From Acetobacteraceae bacterium (GTDB lineage: Bacteria; Pseudomonadota; Alphaproteobacteria; Acetobacterales; Acetobacteraceae), in contig CANJOG010000044.1 of the NCBI GenBank assembly GCA_947475475.1, positions 1 to 9,954 of the forward strand: a DNA stretch of 9,954 nt. Reading direction: 5' to 3'. The position numbers were made by a program, and so were the translations under genes. The notes under the pieces are model-generated. The model searched no databases and was not told where the DNA came from. It saw only the letters and a list, made by a program, of their open reading frames with translations. This document shows positions 1 to 5,842 of the stretch, in pieces. Numbering within the stretch: position 1 is the first letter of the stretch; each line of letters starts with the position of its first letter.

Positions 1-224
1 CGCAGGATTTGCAGCCAGGGATGCTTGGGGCGGAACACGCCAGGCCCGGAGCGCGACGCCAGCACCGTGGCGACGACGAACAGAAAGGCCAGCCGCATCC
101 AGGCCAGTTCGGCCGAGGGCAGGCGGCCGATCATGGCCTTGGCGGTGATGTCCGAGCCGCCGAAGCAGACCACCGAGAGCAGCAGGAAGAACAGGCCCAT
201 CCAGGGGGAGCGCGCCACCGTCAT
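1..224 (-). CDS. EamA/DMT-type transporter, third of three tandem paralogs (3' part outside window)
   Basis: This is the first 74 codons of an inner-membrane transporter of the drug/metabolite transporter (EamA) type; substrate unknown. The ATG at 224-222 overlaps the stop of the upstream EamA gene as ATGA, which implies translational coupling. The visible protein starts MTVARSPWMGLFFLLLSVVC, followed by a G-S-D-x-x-A-K stretch at the end of the first membrane segment. A LAWMRLAF segment opens the second span, and an RSGPGVFRPKHPWLQ loop follows. The same landmarks occur in the two upstream paralogs (SDM-AK, then LAW-R or LVW-R, then a basic loop ending in H), so homology to them is clear. 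The reading frame is open to the left edge with no stop. The usual family length is about 300 residues, so roughly three-quarters of the gene is missing only because the window ends. Confidence 0.85.
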   Translation of the reverse strand, partial: MTVARSPWMGLFFLLLSVVCFGGSDITAKAMIGRLPSAELAWMRLAFLFVVATVLASRSGPGVFRPKHPWLQIL

Positions 225-1165
225 CCCGCCGCCGCCGCTGCCCGCGATGCGCGGCGCTCGCAAAGGATGCTGTAGAGACCGGCGCCGATGATGATGGCCA
301 TGCCGGCCAGGCTTTGCAGATCGGGCAAGGTGCCGAAGATGAAATTATCCATGCTGACCGAGGCGATGACCTGCAGATACAGGAAGGGGGCCAGCACGGT
401 CGCGGGCGCGCGGCGGTAGGACAGCACGATCAGGGTCTGGCCGGTCGCCGAGCAGAATCCCATCACCACCGAGAGCAGCAGGTCGTGCCAATCCGGCAGC
501 ACCGCCACAAAGGGCATGGTCAGGCTGAGCAGGGCGAAGCCGCTGGCCGAGGACCAGAGCAGCGTCGTCTCGGCACGCTCGCTGGCCCCGATTGCGCGGC
601 TGATCAGCAGTGCCACCGCCCAGGTGAAGGCGGCACCCACCGGGATCAGGGCGGCGAGTTGCAGGGCCTCGCTGCCCGGCCGCACGATGACCACCACGCC
701 GATGAGCCCGGCCGCCACCGCTGCCCAGCGGCGCGGGCCGACACGCTCATGGAGAAAGACCACGGAGAGGGCGGTCAGGATGGCGGGGCAGACGAAATTG
801 ACCGAGACCGCGACCGAGAGCGGCATGTAGCCCAACGCCACGATCATCAGCAGCGCTGCGCCGGCCACTCCCGCCCCGCGCAGCACATGCAACAGCTTAT
901 GGCGCGTGCGGATAATGCCAATGCCAATACCAGTGCCGATGCCGGACCGCATCGCGAGGAGGCTGGCCATGGCGAAGAAGATGGCGAGCCGGGTCCAGGC
1001 GAGCTGGAATGGCGGCAAGGCGCCCGCCATGAGCTTGGCGATCATGTCGGAGGTCGAGAAGAACAGCGTGGAACAGGCCAGGATCAGGATGCCGGCCAGG
1101 TATTGGCGGGGAAATCCGGAGAGCAGGCGGATGGAGGGCAGCCGGGCGGGTGCTGGTGGCGTCAT
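221..1165 (-). CDS. EamA/DMT-type transporter, second of three tandem paralogs
   Basis: This is an inner-membrane permease of the DMT superfamily with about ten predicted spans in two EamA repeats; substrate not predictable. I place the start at ATG 1165 (MTPPAPARL), about 314 residues, because GGGGA lies 5 bases upstream and the ATG sits in an ATGA module. A GTG at 1186 would add seven residues but lacks such support. Family landmarks are STSDMIAKLM in span 1, HERVGPRRWAA before span 5, VRPGSEALQLAAL joining the two halves, and SYRRAPATVLAPFLYLQV in the second half. The tail is basic (CERRASR) and presumably cytoplasmic. It looks strongly similar to the upstream gene (1214-2176); RPGSEALQLAAL and YRRAPA-LAPFLY are shared. 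A Gly-Ile repeat in the loop after span 2 makes that loop six residues longer than in either paralog. Its stop overlaps the next EamA start. Confidence 0.9.
   Translation of the reverse strand: MTPPAPARLPSIRLLSGFPRQYLAGILILACSTLFFSTSDMIAKLMAGALPPFQLAWTRLAIFFAMASLLAMRSGIGTGIGIGIIRTRHKLLHVLRGAGVAGAALLMIVALGYMPLSVAVSVNFVCPAILTALSVVFLHERVGPRRWAAVAAGLIGVVVIVRPGSEALQLAALIPVGAAFTWAVALLISRAIGASERAETTLLWSSASGFALLSLTMPFVAVLPDWHDLLLSVVMGFCSATGQTLIVLSYRRAPATVLAPFLYLQVIASVSMDNFIFGTLPDLQSLAGMAIIIGAGLYSILCERRASRAAAAAG
914..943. repeat. Hexanucleotide tandem repeat inside the second EamA gene
   Basis: Five 6-bp units are seen on the plus strand: aatgcc, aatgcc, aatacc, agtgcc, gatgcc. On the coding (minus) strand they encode alternating Gly-Ile/Thr in the loop between the second and third membrane segments. 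The aligned loop in both paralogs is six residues shorter, which equals three units. Confidence 0.85.
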
Positions 1166-1191
1166 GCCGTTCCCCGCGCATTGCACGTCAT
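1162..1191 (-). other. Candidate 9-codon mini-ORF linking two EamA genes (second)
   Basis: The ATG at 1191-1189 overlaps the stop of the first mini-ORF as ATGA and encodes MTCNARGTA. Its TGA at 1164-1162 overlaps the ATG of the second EamA gene. GGAG stands 6 bases before its start. It is the same length as the first mini-ORF because both span one repeat period. Translation is inferred only. Confidence 0.35.
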
Positions 1192-1217
1192 GTCGCGCTC
1201 CGCGTGGTGCGAGTCAT
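1188..1217 (-). other. Candidate 9-codon mini-ORF linking two EamA genes (first)
   Basis: The ATG at 1217-1215 overlaps the stop of the upstream EamA gene as ATGA and encodes MTRTTRSAT. Its TGA at 1190-1188 overlaps the next ATG. GGAG lies 6 bases upstream of its start. It may be translated by coupling or may only be a by-product of repeat duplication; the peptide has no recognisable function. Confidence 0.35.
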
Positions 1218-2176
1218 GCCCCGCTCCGCGCGGTGGGCGCGATTGCCTGGCGGCGGGCGGCGCTGCGTTCGCAATGGGCCGAATACAGGCCGCTGGCGAC
1301 GATGATCGCGATGCCGGTGAAGCCCATCGCGTCGGGCAGATTGCCGAAGCGGAGATAGTCGATGACCGTGGCGATCACGAGCTGGATATAGAGAAAAGGG
1401 GCGAGCAGCGAGGCCGGGGCGCGGCGATAGGCGTGCACCACCATCAATTGCGCCAGGGTCGCGGTGATGCCGAGCGCGAATCCGAGCGCCCATTGTTCAA
1501 GTGTGGGCGCCACGAAGGTGAAAGGCTGCACCGCGCACATCAGGGCGAAGCCGATGCCGGCGGTCCAGAACATGGTCGTCTCCGGCCGTTCGGCGGTGCC
1601 GAAGCGGCGGGTGATGGTCAGTGTCACCGCCCAGCTTGTCGCCGAGCCGAGCGGCAGCAGGGCGGCGAGTTGCAGCGCCTCGCTGCCAGGGCGGATGATG
1701 ATGATCACGCCCACCATGCCGGCCACCACCGCGGCCCAGCGGCCCGGCCCGGCGCGTTCGCCCAGCAGCAGCACGGACATGGCGGTGAGCATGGCCGGGG
1801 AGAGGAAGTTGATCGCCGTCGCCTCGGCGAGCGGCAGGTAGCGCAGGGCGAAGACAAAAATCATCGAGGAAGAGACGGCGCAGAGGCCGCGCACGATCTG
1901 CAGCCTTGGATGGCGCGTGGCCAGGCTGGAGACTCCGCCGCGCGCGGCCATGGCGGCGCCGACACTGAAAAAGACGATGTAGCGCAGCCAGACCAGTTCG
2001 GAGACCAGCAATTGCCGGCTCATGATCTTGGCGACCATGTCGGAGGCGGCGAACAGCACCACTGACCCGATCAGCAGGACGATGCCCGCCAAAGCCGTGC
2101 TGCCGGTCGCGCCACCAACGGGGCCACCAGCGGGGCCACCAGCTGGGCCGCCCTTCAGCGCATGCGGTTGTGTCAC
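1214..2176 (-). CDS. EamA/DMT-type transporter, first of three tandem paralogs
   Basis: This is an inner-membrane DMT-superfamily permease of 320 residues with about ten hydrophobic spans; substrate unknown. It reads from a GTG at 2176, three bases after the stop of the DUF2889 gene. No strong Shine-Dalgarno is visible, so translation may depend on the upstream gene. Before the first span there is an unusual Gly-Pro-rich leader (GGPAGGPAGGPVGG) built from a 12-bp repeat. Landmarks are FAASDMVAKIM in span 1, GERAGPGRWAAVVAG, IIRPGSEALQLAAL between the halves, HAYRRAPASLLAPFLYIQ, and a basic tail (CERSAARRQ). The protein is clearly paralogous to the product of 221-1165. Some DMT proteins export amino acids or metabolites, but nothing here fixes direction or substrate. 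Confidence 0.9.
   Translation of the reverse strand: MTQPHALKGGPAGGPAGGPVGGATGSTALAGIVLLIGSVVLFAASDMVAKIMSRQLLVSELVWLRYIVFFSVGAAMAARGGVSSLATRHPRLQIVRGLCAVSSSMIFVFALRYLPLAEATAINFLSPAMLTAMSVLLLGERAGPGRWAAVVAGMVGVIIIIRPGSEALQLAALLPLGSATSWAVTLTITRRFGTAERPETTMFWTAGIGFALMCAVQPFTFVAPTLEQWALGFALGITATLAQLMVVHAYRRAPASLLAPFLYIQLVIATVIDYLRFGNLPDAMGFTGIAIIVASGLYSAHCERSAARRQAIAPTARSGA
2111..2146. repeat. 12-bp tandem repeat encoding the Gly-Pro leader of the first EamA gene
   Basis: Three units run gccaccaacggg, gccaccagcggg, gccaccagctgg on the plus strand, followed by a partial fourth (gccgccc). They encode a repeated G-G-P-A/V block before the first membrane span. Unit length is a multiple of three, so copy changes keep the frame. 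Confidence 0.85.
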
Positions 2177-2179
2177 GCT

Positions 2180-2833
2180 TCAGGCATCGCCCGCGCTGCT
2201 GCCGGGCGCGGCATTGGTCACGTCATTGGTCACGTCATTGGTCACGGCATTTGGCAGGGCATCGGGGCTTGGCAGGGAGCCGCCGGTGGAGCGCAATTGT
2301 GCCAGCGCGGCGCCGCCCTCGGCATAGGCGCGGCAGGTATTGACCAGGCGCTCGCGCGGATGCCGCTTGATTGTGCCGGCGGCGATGTCGCGCTCGATCC
2401 GGTCCAGGCTGCGGCGGAAGCTGGTCTGGAAGGCGACGGTGGCGACCTGCTGGAGCAATTCGCGGTGATGCGTGCAGCCCGCTGCGCCGCCAATGCGTTC
2501 CTTCACGGCCGCCGTGAATCCGGGGCCGAGTGTGAGGCCGACCAGGCGATGGAATTTGTCGCCGCCGCTGGGGCAGTCACCCCAGGGGCCGGCCAGCGTC
2601 ACCGCCTCGGCTGCGGTGATCTTCATGCGGTCATCGAAGGTGACGCGGACGCGCATGTGATGCACCGGGGTGCCAGCCTCGAGATGGCCGCGCGCGGCGG
2701 CGGTATAGGCATAGGTCTTGGTGTCGATCAGCTCGGCCTCGACTTCGAAGAGACCGTCCTCGCGTTCGAAACCTTCCAGATTGATGGCGCGATGATGCAG
2801 TTTCCGCCGTGGCGCGGGCGCGCTCAGATCCAT
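2180..2833 (-). CDS. DUF2889 family protein
   Basis: This is a soluble protein of 217 residues that I assign to DUF2889, a family without an established biochemical role. The assignment rests on the N-terminal block RRKLHHRAINLEGFEREDGL, followed by E-x-E-A-E-L-I-D-T-K-T-Y and then H-H-M-R-V-R-V-T-F-D. This order (basic-H, G-F/Y-x-R-E-D-G-L, D-T-K) is what I recall for the family. I chose ATG 2833 because GAAGGA at 2846-2841 stands 7 bases upstream. An in-frame start at 2887 would add 18 residues and run through the spacer after aroKB. The C-terminus carries a low-complexity repeat, VTND-VTND-VTN, which is not expected to belong to the domain. The gene lies 54 bases downstream of aroKB and 3 bases upstream of the first EamA gene, so it may head the transporter operon. 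No signal peptide or membrane span is visible. Confidence 0.8.
   Translation of the reverse strand: MDLSAPAPRRKLHHRAINLEGFEREDGLFEVEAELIDTKTYAYTAAARGHLEAGTPVHHMRVRVTFDDRMKITAAEAVTLAGPWGDCPSGGDKFHRLVGLTLGPGFTAAVKERIGGAAGCTHHRELLQQVATVAFQTSFRRSLDRIERDIAAGTIKRHPRERLVNTCRAYAEGGAALAQLRSTGGSLPSPDALPNAVTNDVTNDVTNAAPGSSAGDA
2212..2247. repeat. 12-bp tandem repeat in the 3' end of the DUF2889 gene
   Basis: Three units read cattggtcacgt, cattggtcacgt, cattggtcacgg on the plus strand, the first two identical. On the coding strand they give the repeated V-T-N-D near the C-terminus. It is a second, unrelated 12-bp repeat only about 65 bases from the one in the EamA leader. Confidence 0.9.
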
Positions 2834-2840
2834 CGGTAAA

Positions 2841-2846
2841 TCCTTC
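2841..2846 (-). promoter_or_regulatory. Ribosome binding site of the DUF2889 gene
   Basis: The coding strand reads GAAGGA, 7 bases before ATG 2833. It decides this start over the longer frame beginning at 2887. Confidence 0.7.
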
Positions 2847-2857
2847 AACCCCAACCG

Positions 2858-2879
2858 GTGCGCCCGCGAGCCGGCGCAC
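2858..2879 (-). other. Stem-loop between aroKB and the DUF2889 gene
   Basis: A perfect 7-bp inverted repeat (GTGCGCC/GGCGCAC) with an 8-base loop starts 8 bases after the aroKB stop. The coding strand after it is GGTTGGGGTTG with no T run, so it is not a classical intrinsic terminator. It could be a weak terminator, an mRNA-end stabiliser, or a processing site between the two genes. Confidence 0.5.
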
Positions 2880-2887
2880 TCTGACAT

Positions 2888-4627
2888 TCAGTCGCCGCAG
2901 CCTTCCTCGATCAGCAGGGCGCGGACATCCTGCTCGGCGACATCGCTGCTGGTGAAGCCCTGGCCGATGCCGCGGGCGAGCACGAAATGCAGCGCGCCGT
3001 CGCGCATTTTCTTGTCGCGCTTCATATGCGCGAGCAGGCGGGCCGCCGAGAGCGGGCGGCGCAGGTCTCCGATGCGCGCCAGCATGCCGACGGAAGCGAG
3101 GTGGGCGGTGACGCGCTGGGCATCCTCGGGGGCGCAGAGGCCGATCCTTGCGGAGAGCATGAAGGCGAGGCCGAGGCCGATGCCCACCGCCTCGCCATGC
3201 AACAGCGTGCCGTCATAGCCGAACTCGGCCTCCAGCGCGTGGCCGAACGTATGGCCGAGATTGAGCAAGGCGCGGCCGTCATTGGGCTTTTCCTCGCGCT
3301 CGTCATCGCCAACCACGGCGGCCTTGAAGGCGCAGGCGCGCAGGACGGCCTCGCCACGGGCCTCGGCAATCTGTTCCTCGGTGCCAGTTCCCAGGACTAA
3401 GGCGCCATTGCGCTCGCACCACTCGAACAGCCGCGCATCGCCGATCAGCCCGGCTTTGACGATTTCGGCATAGCCCGCGCGCAGTTCGCGGGCGGGCAGG
3501 GTGGAGAGTGCACCGGCATCGGCCAGCACCATGCGGGGCTGGTGGAAGGCGCCGATCAGGTTCTTGCCCCAGGGGGAATTCACCCCAGTCTTGCCGCCGA
3601 CGCTGGAATCCACCTGGGAGAGCAAAGTTGTCGGGATCTGCACGAAGGGCAGGCCGCGCAGGGTAGTTGCCGCCGCGAAACCTGCGAGATCGCCGACCAC
3701 GCCGCCGCCGAGTGCGATGACGCTGGTGCGGCGCTCCACCTTGGCTTCCAGCATGGCGCCGACCAGGCGCTGATAGGTCTCCAGCGTCTTCGACCCCTCG
3801 CCGGGGGGGATGATGAACTCGCCGGTGGAAAAGCCGCACTCGGCCAGCGAGGCGCGGAGCTGCGGCAGGTACAGTCCAGCGACGGTTTCGTCGGAGACGA
3901 TGAAGGCGCGCTTCTGCGGCAGCACGGCGGCCAGTTGGGCGCCGGCGCGGGCGATCAGACCGGGGCCGATGGCGACGTCATAGGAGGTGGTGGAGAGCCG
4001 GACCGAGAGTTTGCGATGCGGGCGGTAGGACTGCACCGCGTCCAGCACCTTGCTGGTGGTGACATCGGGCGGCTCGTCGCCGCAATCGACGATGACATCG
4101 GCCTCGGCATAAATCGGGTAGCGCTTTTCCATCAGCCCGGCGAGAATCTGCGCCGGGTCGCCGCCGCGCAGCAGCGGGCGGTTGGTGGAGGAGCCGACGC
4201 GGCGGACCAGGGTGGGCAATTTGCAGCGCAGCCAGACGGCCAGGCCCTCGCGGCGGATGGCGGCGCGGGTTTCCGGGTCCATATAGGCGCCGCCGCCGGT
4301 GGCGAGCACGATCGGGTCGCCGGCCAGCAGGCGGGCGATGACCCGGCGTTCGCCCTTGCGGAATTCGGCCTCGCCGAACCGCTCGAAGAGTTCGGGGATG
4401 GCGCAGCCGGCGGCCTGTTCGATTTCGGCGTCGGCGTCATGGAATGGCAGGCCGAGGCGGCCGGCCAGACGGCGGCCGATCGAGGTCTTGCCGGCGCCCA
4501 TCAATCCGACGAGTACGAGGCTACGGCCGGAGAGCGACTCGGCAAGCGTGTCCGATAGTCCGGCCCGCTCGCGCAGCGTTGAGTCGGTCTCGCGGTGTGC
4601 GGTGTTCATCGTCTGGTTGCGTGTCAT
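2888..4627 (-). CDS. aroKB: Bifunctional shikimate kinase / 3-dehydroquinate synthase
   Basis: This fused cytoplasmic enzyme covers steps 2 and 5 of the shikimate pathway. AroK phosphorylates shikimate with ATP; AroB converts DAHP to 3-dehydroquinate using NAD and a divalent metal. Residues are numbered from ATG 4627 (579 residues). The kinase part, about 35-195, has Walker A GLMGAGKT (41-48), D64-x-D66, FGE-x-EFR (84-90), GGG (111-113) and R150-PLL. The synthase part, about 208-579, has GGGVVGD (307-313), SSVGGKTGVN (341-350), probable metal ligands E388, H459 and H477, and catalytic-site H463 in GHTFGH. Both halves appear intact. No start has a clear Shine-Dalgarno. ATG 4627 and ATG 4609 are both possible; the frame runs open to 4804, but that extension would cross the oppositely oriented gene at 4746. 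Such fusions are known in Acetobacteraceae and relatives. Confidence 0.93.
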   Translation of the reverse strand: MTRNQTMNTAHRETDSTLRERAGLSDTLAESLSGRSLVLVGLMGAGKTSIGRRLAGRLGLPFHDADAEIEQAAGCAIPELFERFGEAEFRKGERRVIARLLAGDPIVLATGGGAYMDPETRAAIRREGLAVWLRCKLPTLVRRVGSSTNRPLLRGGDPAQILAGLMEKRYPIYAEADVIVDCGDEPPDVTTSKVLDAVQSYRPHRKLSVRLSTTSYDVAIGPGLIARAGAQLAAVLPQKRAFIVSDETVAGLYLPQLRASLAECGFSTGEFIIPPGEGSKTLETYQRLVGAMLEAKVERRTSVIALGGGVVGDLAGFAAATTLRGLPFVQIPTTLLSQVDSSVGGKTGVNSPWGKNLIGAFHQPRMVLADAGALSTLPARELRAGYAEIVKAGLIGDARLFEWCERNGALVLGTGTEEQIAEARGEAVLRACAFKAAVVGDDEREEKPNDGRALLNLGHTFGHALEAEFGYDGTLLHGEAVGIGLGLAFMLSARIGLCAPEDAQRVTAHLASVGMLARIGDLRRPLSAARLLAHMKRDKKMRDGALHFVLARGIGQGFTSSDVAEQDVRALLIEEGCGD

Positions 4628-4637
4628 GGCGTGCAAG

Positions 4638-4666
4638 GTTAGCACACGCCCGGTCACCATCGCCAA
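4638..4666 (-). promoter_or_regulatory. Possible aroKB promoter
   Basis: On the minus strand TTGGCG (4666-4661) and GCTAAC (4643-4638) are separated by 17 bases. This is a modest match to a housekeeping sigma promoter. Transcription would begin near 4631, so ATG 4627 would be almost leaderless and ATG 4609 would have a leader of about 22 bases. Confidence 0.35.
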
Positions 4667-4685
4667 GGACCCTGCTTGCGGGTCC
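4667..4685. other. Small inverted repeat in the divergent intergenic region
   Basis: GGACCC and GGGTCC form a perfect 6-bp inverted repeat around TGCTTGC. It lies just upstream of the possible aroKB -35 element and about 60 bases before the small membrane protein gene. It could be an operator half-site pair or chance in GC-rich DNA. No convincing plus-strand promoter was found in 4628-4745. Confidence 0.3.
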
Positions 4686-4730
4686 GGGTCTCGCTTCCCA
4701 AGTGTCTGCGCGCGTTCGGGGCGTTTTTTA

Positions 4731-4736
4731 GAGGAG
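4731..4736 (+). promoter_or_regulatory. Strong ribosome binding site of the small membrane protein gene
   Basis: GAGGAG lies 9 bases before ATG 4746. It is among the best Shine-Dalgarno matches in the window and shows that this short frame is a real gene. Confidence 0.8.
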
Positions 4737-4745
4737 AAGAGTTTC

Positions 4746-4892
4746 ATGGGTCGTGTTCTCCTCGTTGTGCTCGTGCTGGGCATCCTCGTTATCGGCGGCG
4801 GCATTGCCTATTTCGGCGCCTTTCCGCCTGAGCCCAAGGTGGTGCCGGTGAGCAAGGTCCTGCCGATCGAGCAGTTCAAGCCGGCCGGATAG
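4746..4892 (+). CDS. Small single-span membrane protein, 48 residues
   Basis: I do not recognise a named family. The protein starts MGRVLLVVLVLGILVIGGGI. Residues 4-26 are strongly hydrophobic and glycine-rich, preceded by one arginine, which suggests a single N-in membrane anchor or an uncleaved signal. A short tail after FPPEPK (about 22 residues, with VVPVSKVLPIEQF) would face the periplasm. Because there is no evident signal-peptidase site of the A-x-A type and no lipobox cysteine, anchoring seems more likely than secretion. The gene has a strong GAGGAG site. It ends 11 bases before xerD, and its TAG overlaps the xerD ribosome binding site, so the two are probably co-transcribed and coupled. 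It lies in a frame that is open far upstream into the antisense of aroKB; that extension is not coding. Function is unknown. Confidence 0.8.
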   Translation: MGRVLLVVLVLGILVIGGGIAYFGAFPPEPKVVPVSKVLPIEQFKPAG

Positions 4893-4895
4893 GGA
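4891..4895 (+). promoter_or_regulatory. Ribosome binding site of xerD, overlapping the upstream stop codon
   Basis: AGGGA lies 8 bases before ATG 4904 and shares two bases with the TAG of the small membrane protein gene, which suits translational coupling. Confidence 0.6.
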
Positions 4896-4903
4896 CCGCC
4901 TCC

Positions 4904-5842
4904 ATGGATCGCCATATCGAGGCGTTCCTGGAGATGATGGCGGCCGAGCGCGGCGCCGCGCGCAATACGCTGGATGCTTATGCACGCGACCTGGAGGATT
5001 TCGCCGCCTATGCGGGGGCGGCGGGGTCGAGCCCGATCGCGGCGGATCACGGTCTGGTCAGTGCCTATCTGGAAGACCTCTCGCGCCAGGGGCTCTCGGC
5101 GCGGACCGGGGCGCGGCGGCTGTCGGCCTTGCGGCAATTTTACCGGTTTTTGTTGAGCGAGGGCCGCCGCACGGGCGATCCGACGTCGCGCGCCCGCTCC
5201 CCGCGCATGCCGAAATCGCTGCCGAAATATCTCTCTGAAACTGAGGTCGATGGGCTGATCGCGGCGGGCGCCGGCTTGCCGGGCAAGCAGGGGGTGTTGC
5301 TGAAGGCGGCGCTGGAACTGCTCTATGCCAGCGGGATGCGCGTCTCGGAGATGCTCTCCCTGCCGCGGGCGGCGCTGTCGGAGGATGGGATGCTGATCCT
5401 GATCGCCGGCAAGGGCGGACGGGAGCGGCTGGTGCCTTTGTCCGAGGATGCCCGGGTGGCGGCGCGGGAACTGGTAGAGTCCTATCCCAAGCCGCCGCCG
5501 AAGCATCTGTTTGCCGGGCGATCGCGCATCCAGCCGATGACGCGGCAGAATTTCAATCTGCTGGTGAAAAAGGCGGCTTTGGCGGCGGGAATAGACCCGG
5601 AGCGGGTCTCGCCGCATGTGCTGCGACATTCCTTTGCCAGCCATATGCTGGCGCACGGCGCCGATCTGCGGTCCATCCAGGCGTTGCTCGGCCATGCCGA
5701 TATTTCGACCACTGAAATCTATACCCATGTGCAGGAGGAGCGGCTGCACCGGCTGGTCCAGGCGCATCATCCGCTGGCCCGCGCGTATATCGGCCCAAGT
5801 GCAAAAGAGGGTGGCAAAGCGAGCGGCGAAGGGCAGGGGTGA
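4904..5842 (+). CDS. xerD: Site-specific tyrosine recombinase XerD
   Basis: Chromosomal Xer recombinase of 312 residues, the usual XerC/XerD size, acting with a XerC partner at dif to resolve chromosome dimers during FtsK-driven segregation. The N-terminal core-binding SAM-like domain covers about 1-85 (IEAFLEMMAAERGAARNT, YLEDL, RRLSALRQFYRFL). The catalytic domain covers about 107-297. All active-site residues are present: R146 (ASGMRVSE), K170 (AGKGGRER), H238 and R241 (PHVLRHSF), H264 (LLGHADI) and nucleophile Y273 (STTEIYTHV). I favour XerD over XerC because of the YLSETEVDGLI start of the catalytic domain and the position beside accA, but the split is not certain from sequence alone. 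No attachment sites or cargo are nearby, so this is a housekeeping recombinase rather than an integrase. The tail KEGGKASGEGQG is disordered. Confidence 0.92.
   Translation: MDRHIEAFLEMMAAERGAARNTLDAYARDLEDFAAYAGAAGSSPIAADHGLVSAYLEDLSRQGLSARTGARRLSALRQFYRFLLSEGRRTGDPTSRARSPRMPKSLPKYLSETEVDGLIAAGAGLPGKQGVLLKAALELLYASGMRVSEMLSLPRAALSEDGMLILIAGKGGRERLVPLSEDARVAARELVESYPKPPPKHLFAGRSRIQPMTRQNFNLLVKKAALAAGIDPERVSPHVLRHSFASHMLAHGADLRSIQALLGHADISTTEIYTHVQEERLHRLVQAHHPLARAYIGPSAKEGGKASGEGQG

Larger units (their letters stand above)
1161..1238. repeat. Three imperfect 26-bp tandem units at the junction of two EamA genes
   Basis: Units are 1161-1186, 1187-1212 and 1213-1238. Each begins with gtcatg on the plus strand, which reads CATGAC on the coding strand. 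By hand count the second and third units match at 21 of 26 positions, and the first and third at 18 of 26. Each unit supplies an ATGA, preceded by GGAG or GGGGA at 5-6 bases. The unit at 1213-1238 contains the end and stop of the upstream EamA gene. The unit at 1161-1186 contains the start of the downstream one. Confidence 0.8.

Noticed and set aside
1166..1186. GTG start of the second EamA gene at 1186
   Set aside because: The ATG at 1165 has GGGGA five bases upstream and matches the ATGA module; the added seven residues have no support.
314..2065. A 583-residue open frame on the plus strand
   Set aside because: It is antisense to two clearly homologous EamA genes. Its product is rich in R, G, H, Q, D with no domain, as expected from a shadow frame in GC-rich DNA.
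3542..4558. A 338-residue open frame antisense to aroKB
   Set aside because: It is a low-complexity A/G/Q/D-rich shadow of the fused shikimate gene.
4700..4730. GCGCGTTCGGGGCG followed by a T6 run as a terminator
   Set aside because: Only about three base pairs can form in the stem, and it lies directly before a strong ribosome binding site rather than after a gene.
4628..4804. N-terminal extension of aroKB to a start at 4804
   Set aside because: It would overlap the well-supported small membrane protein gene on the other strand and adds a proline- and arginine-rich segment unlike shikimate kinase.
4904..5842. Tyrosine recombinase as evidence for an integrated mobile element
   Set aside because: Size, motifs and neighbours fit chromosomal XerD; no attachment repeats, tRNA target or cargo genes are seen.
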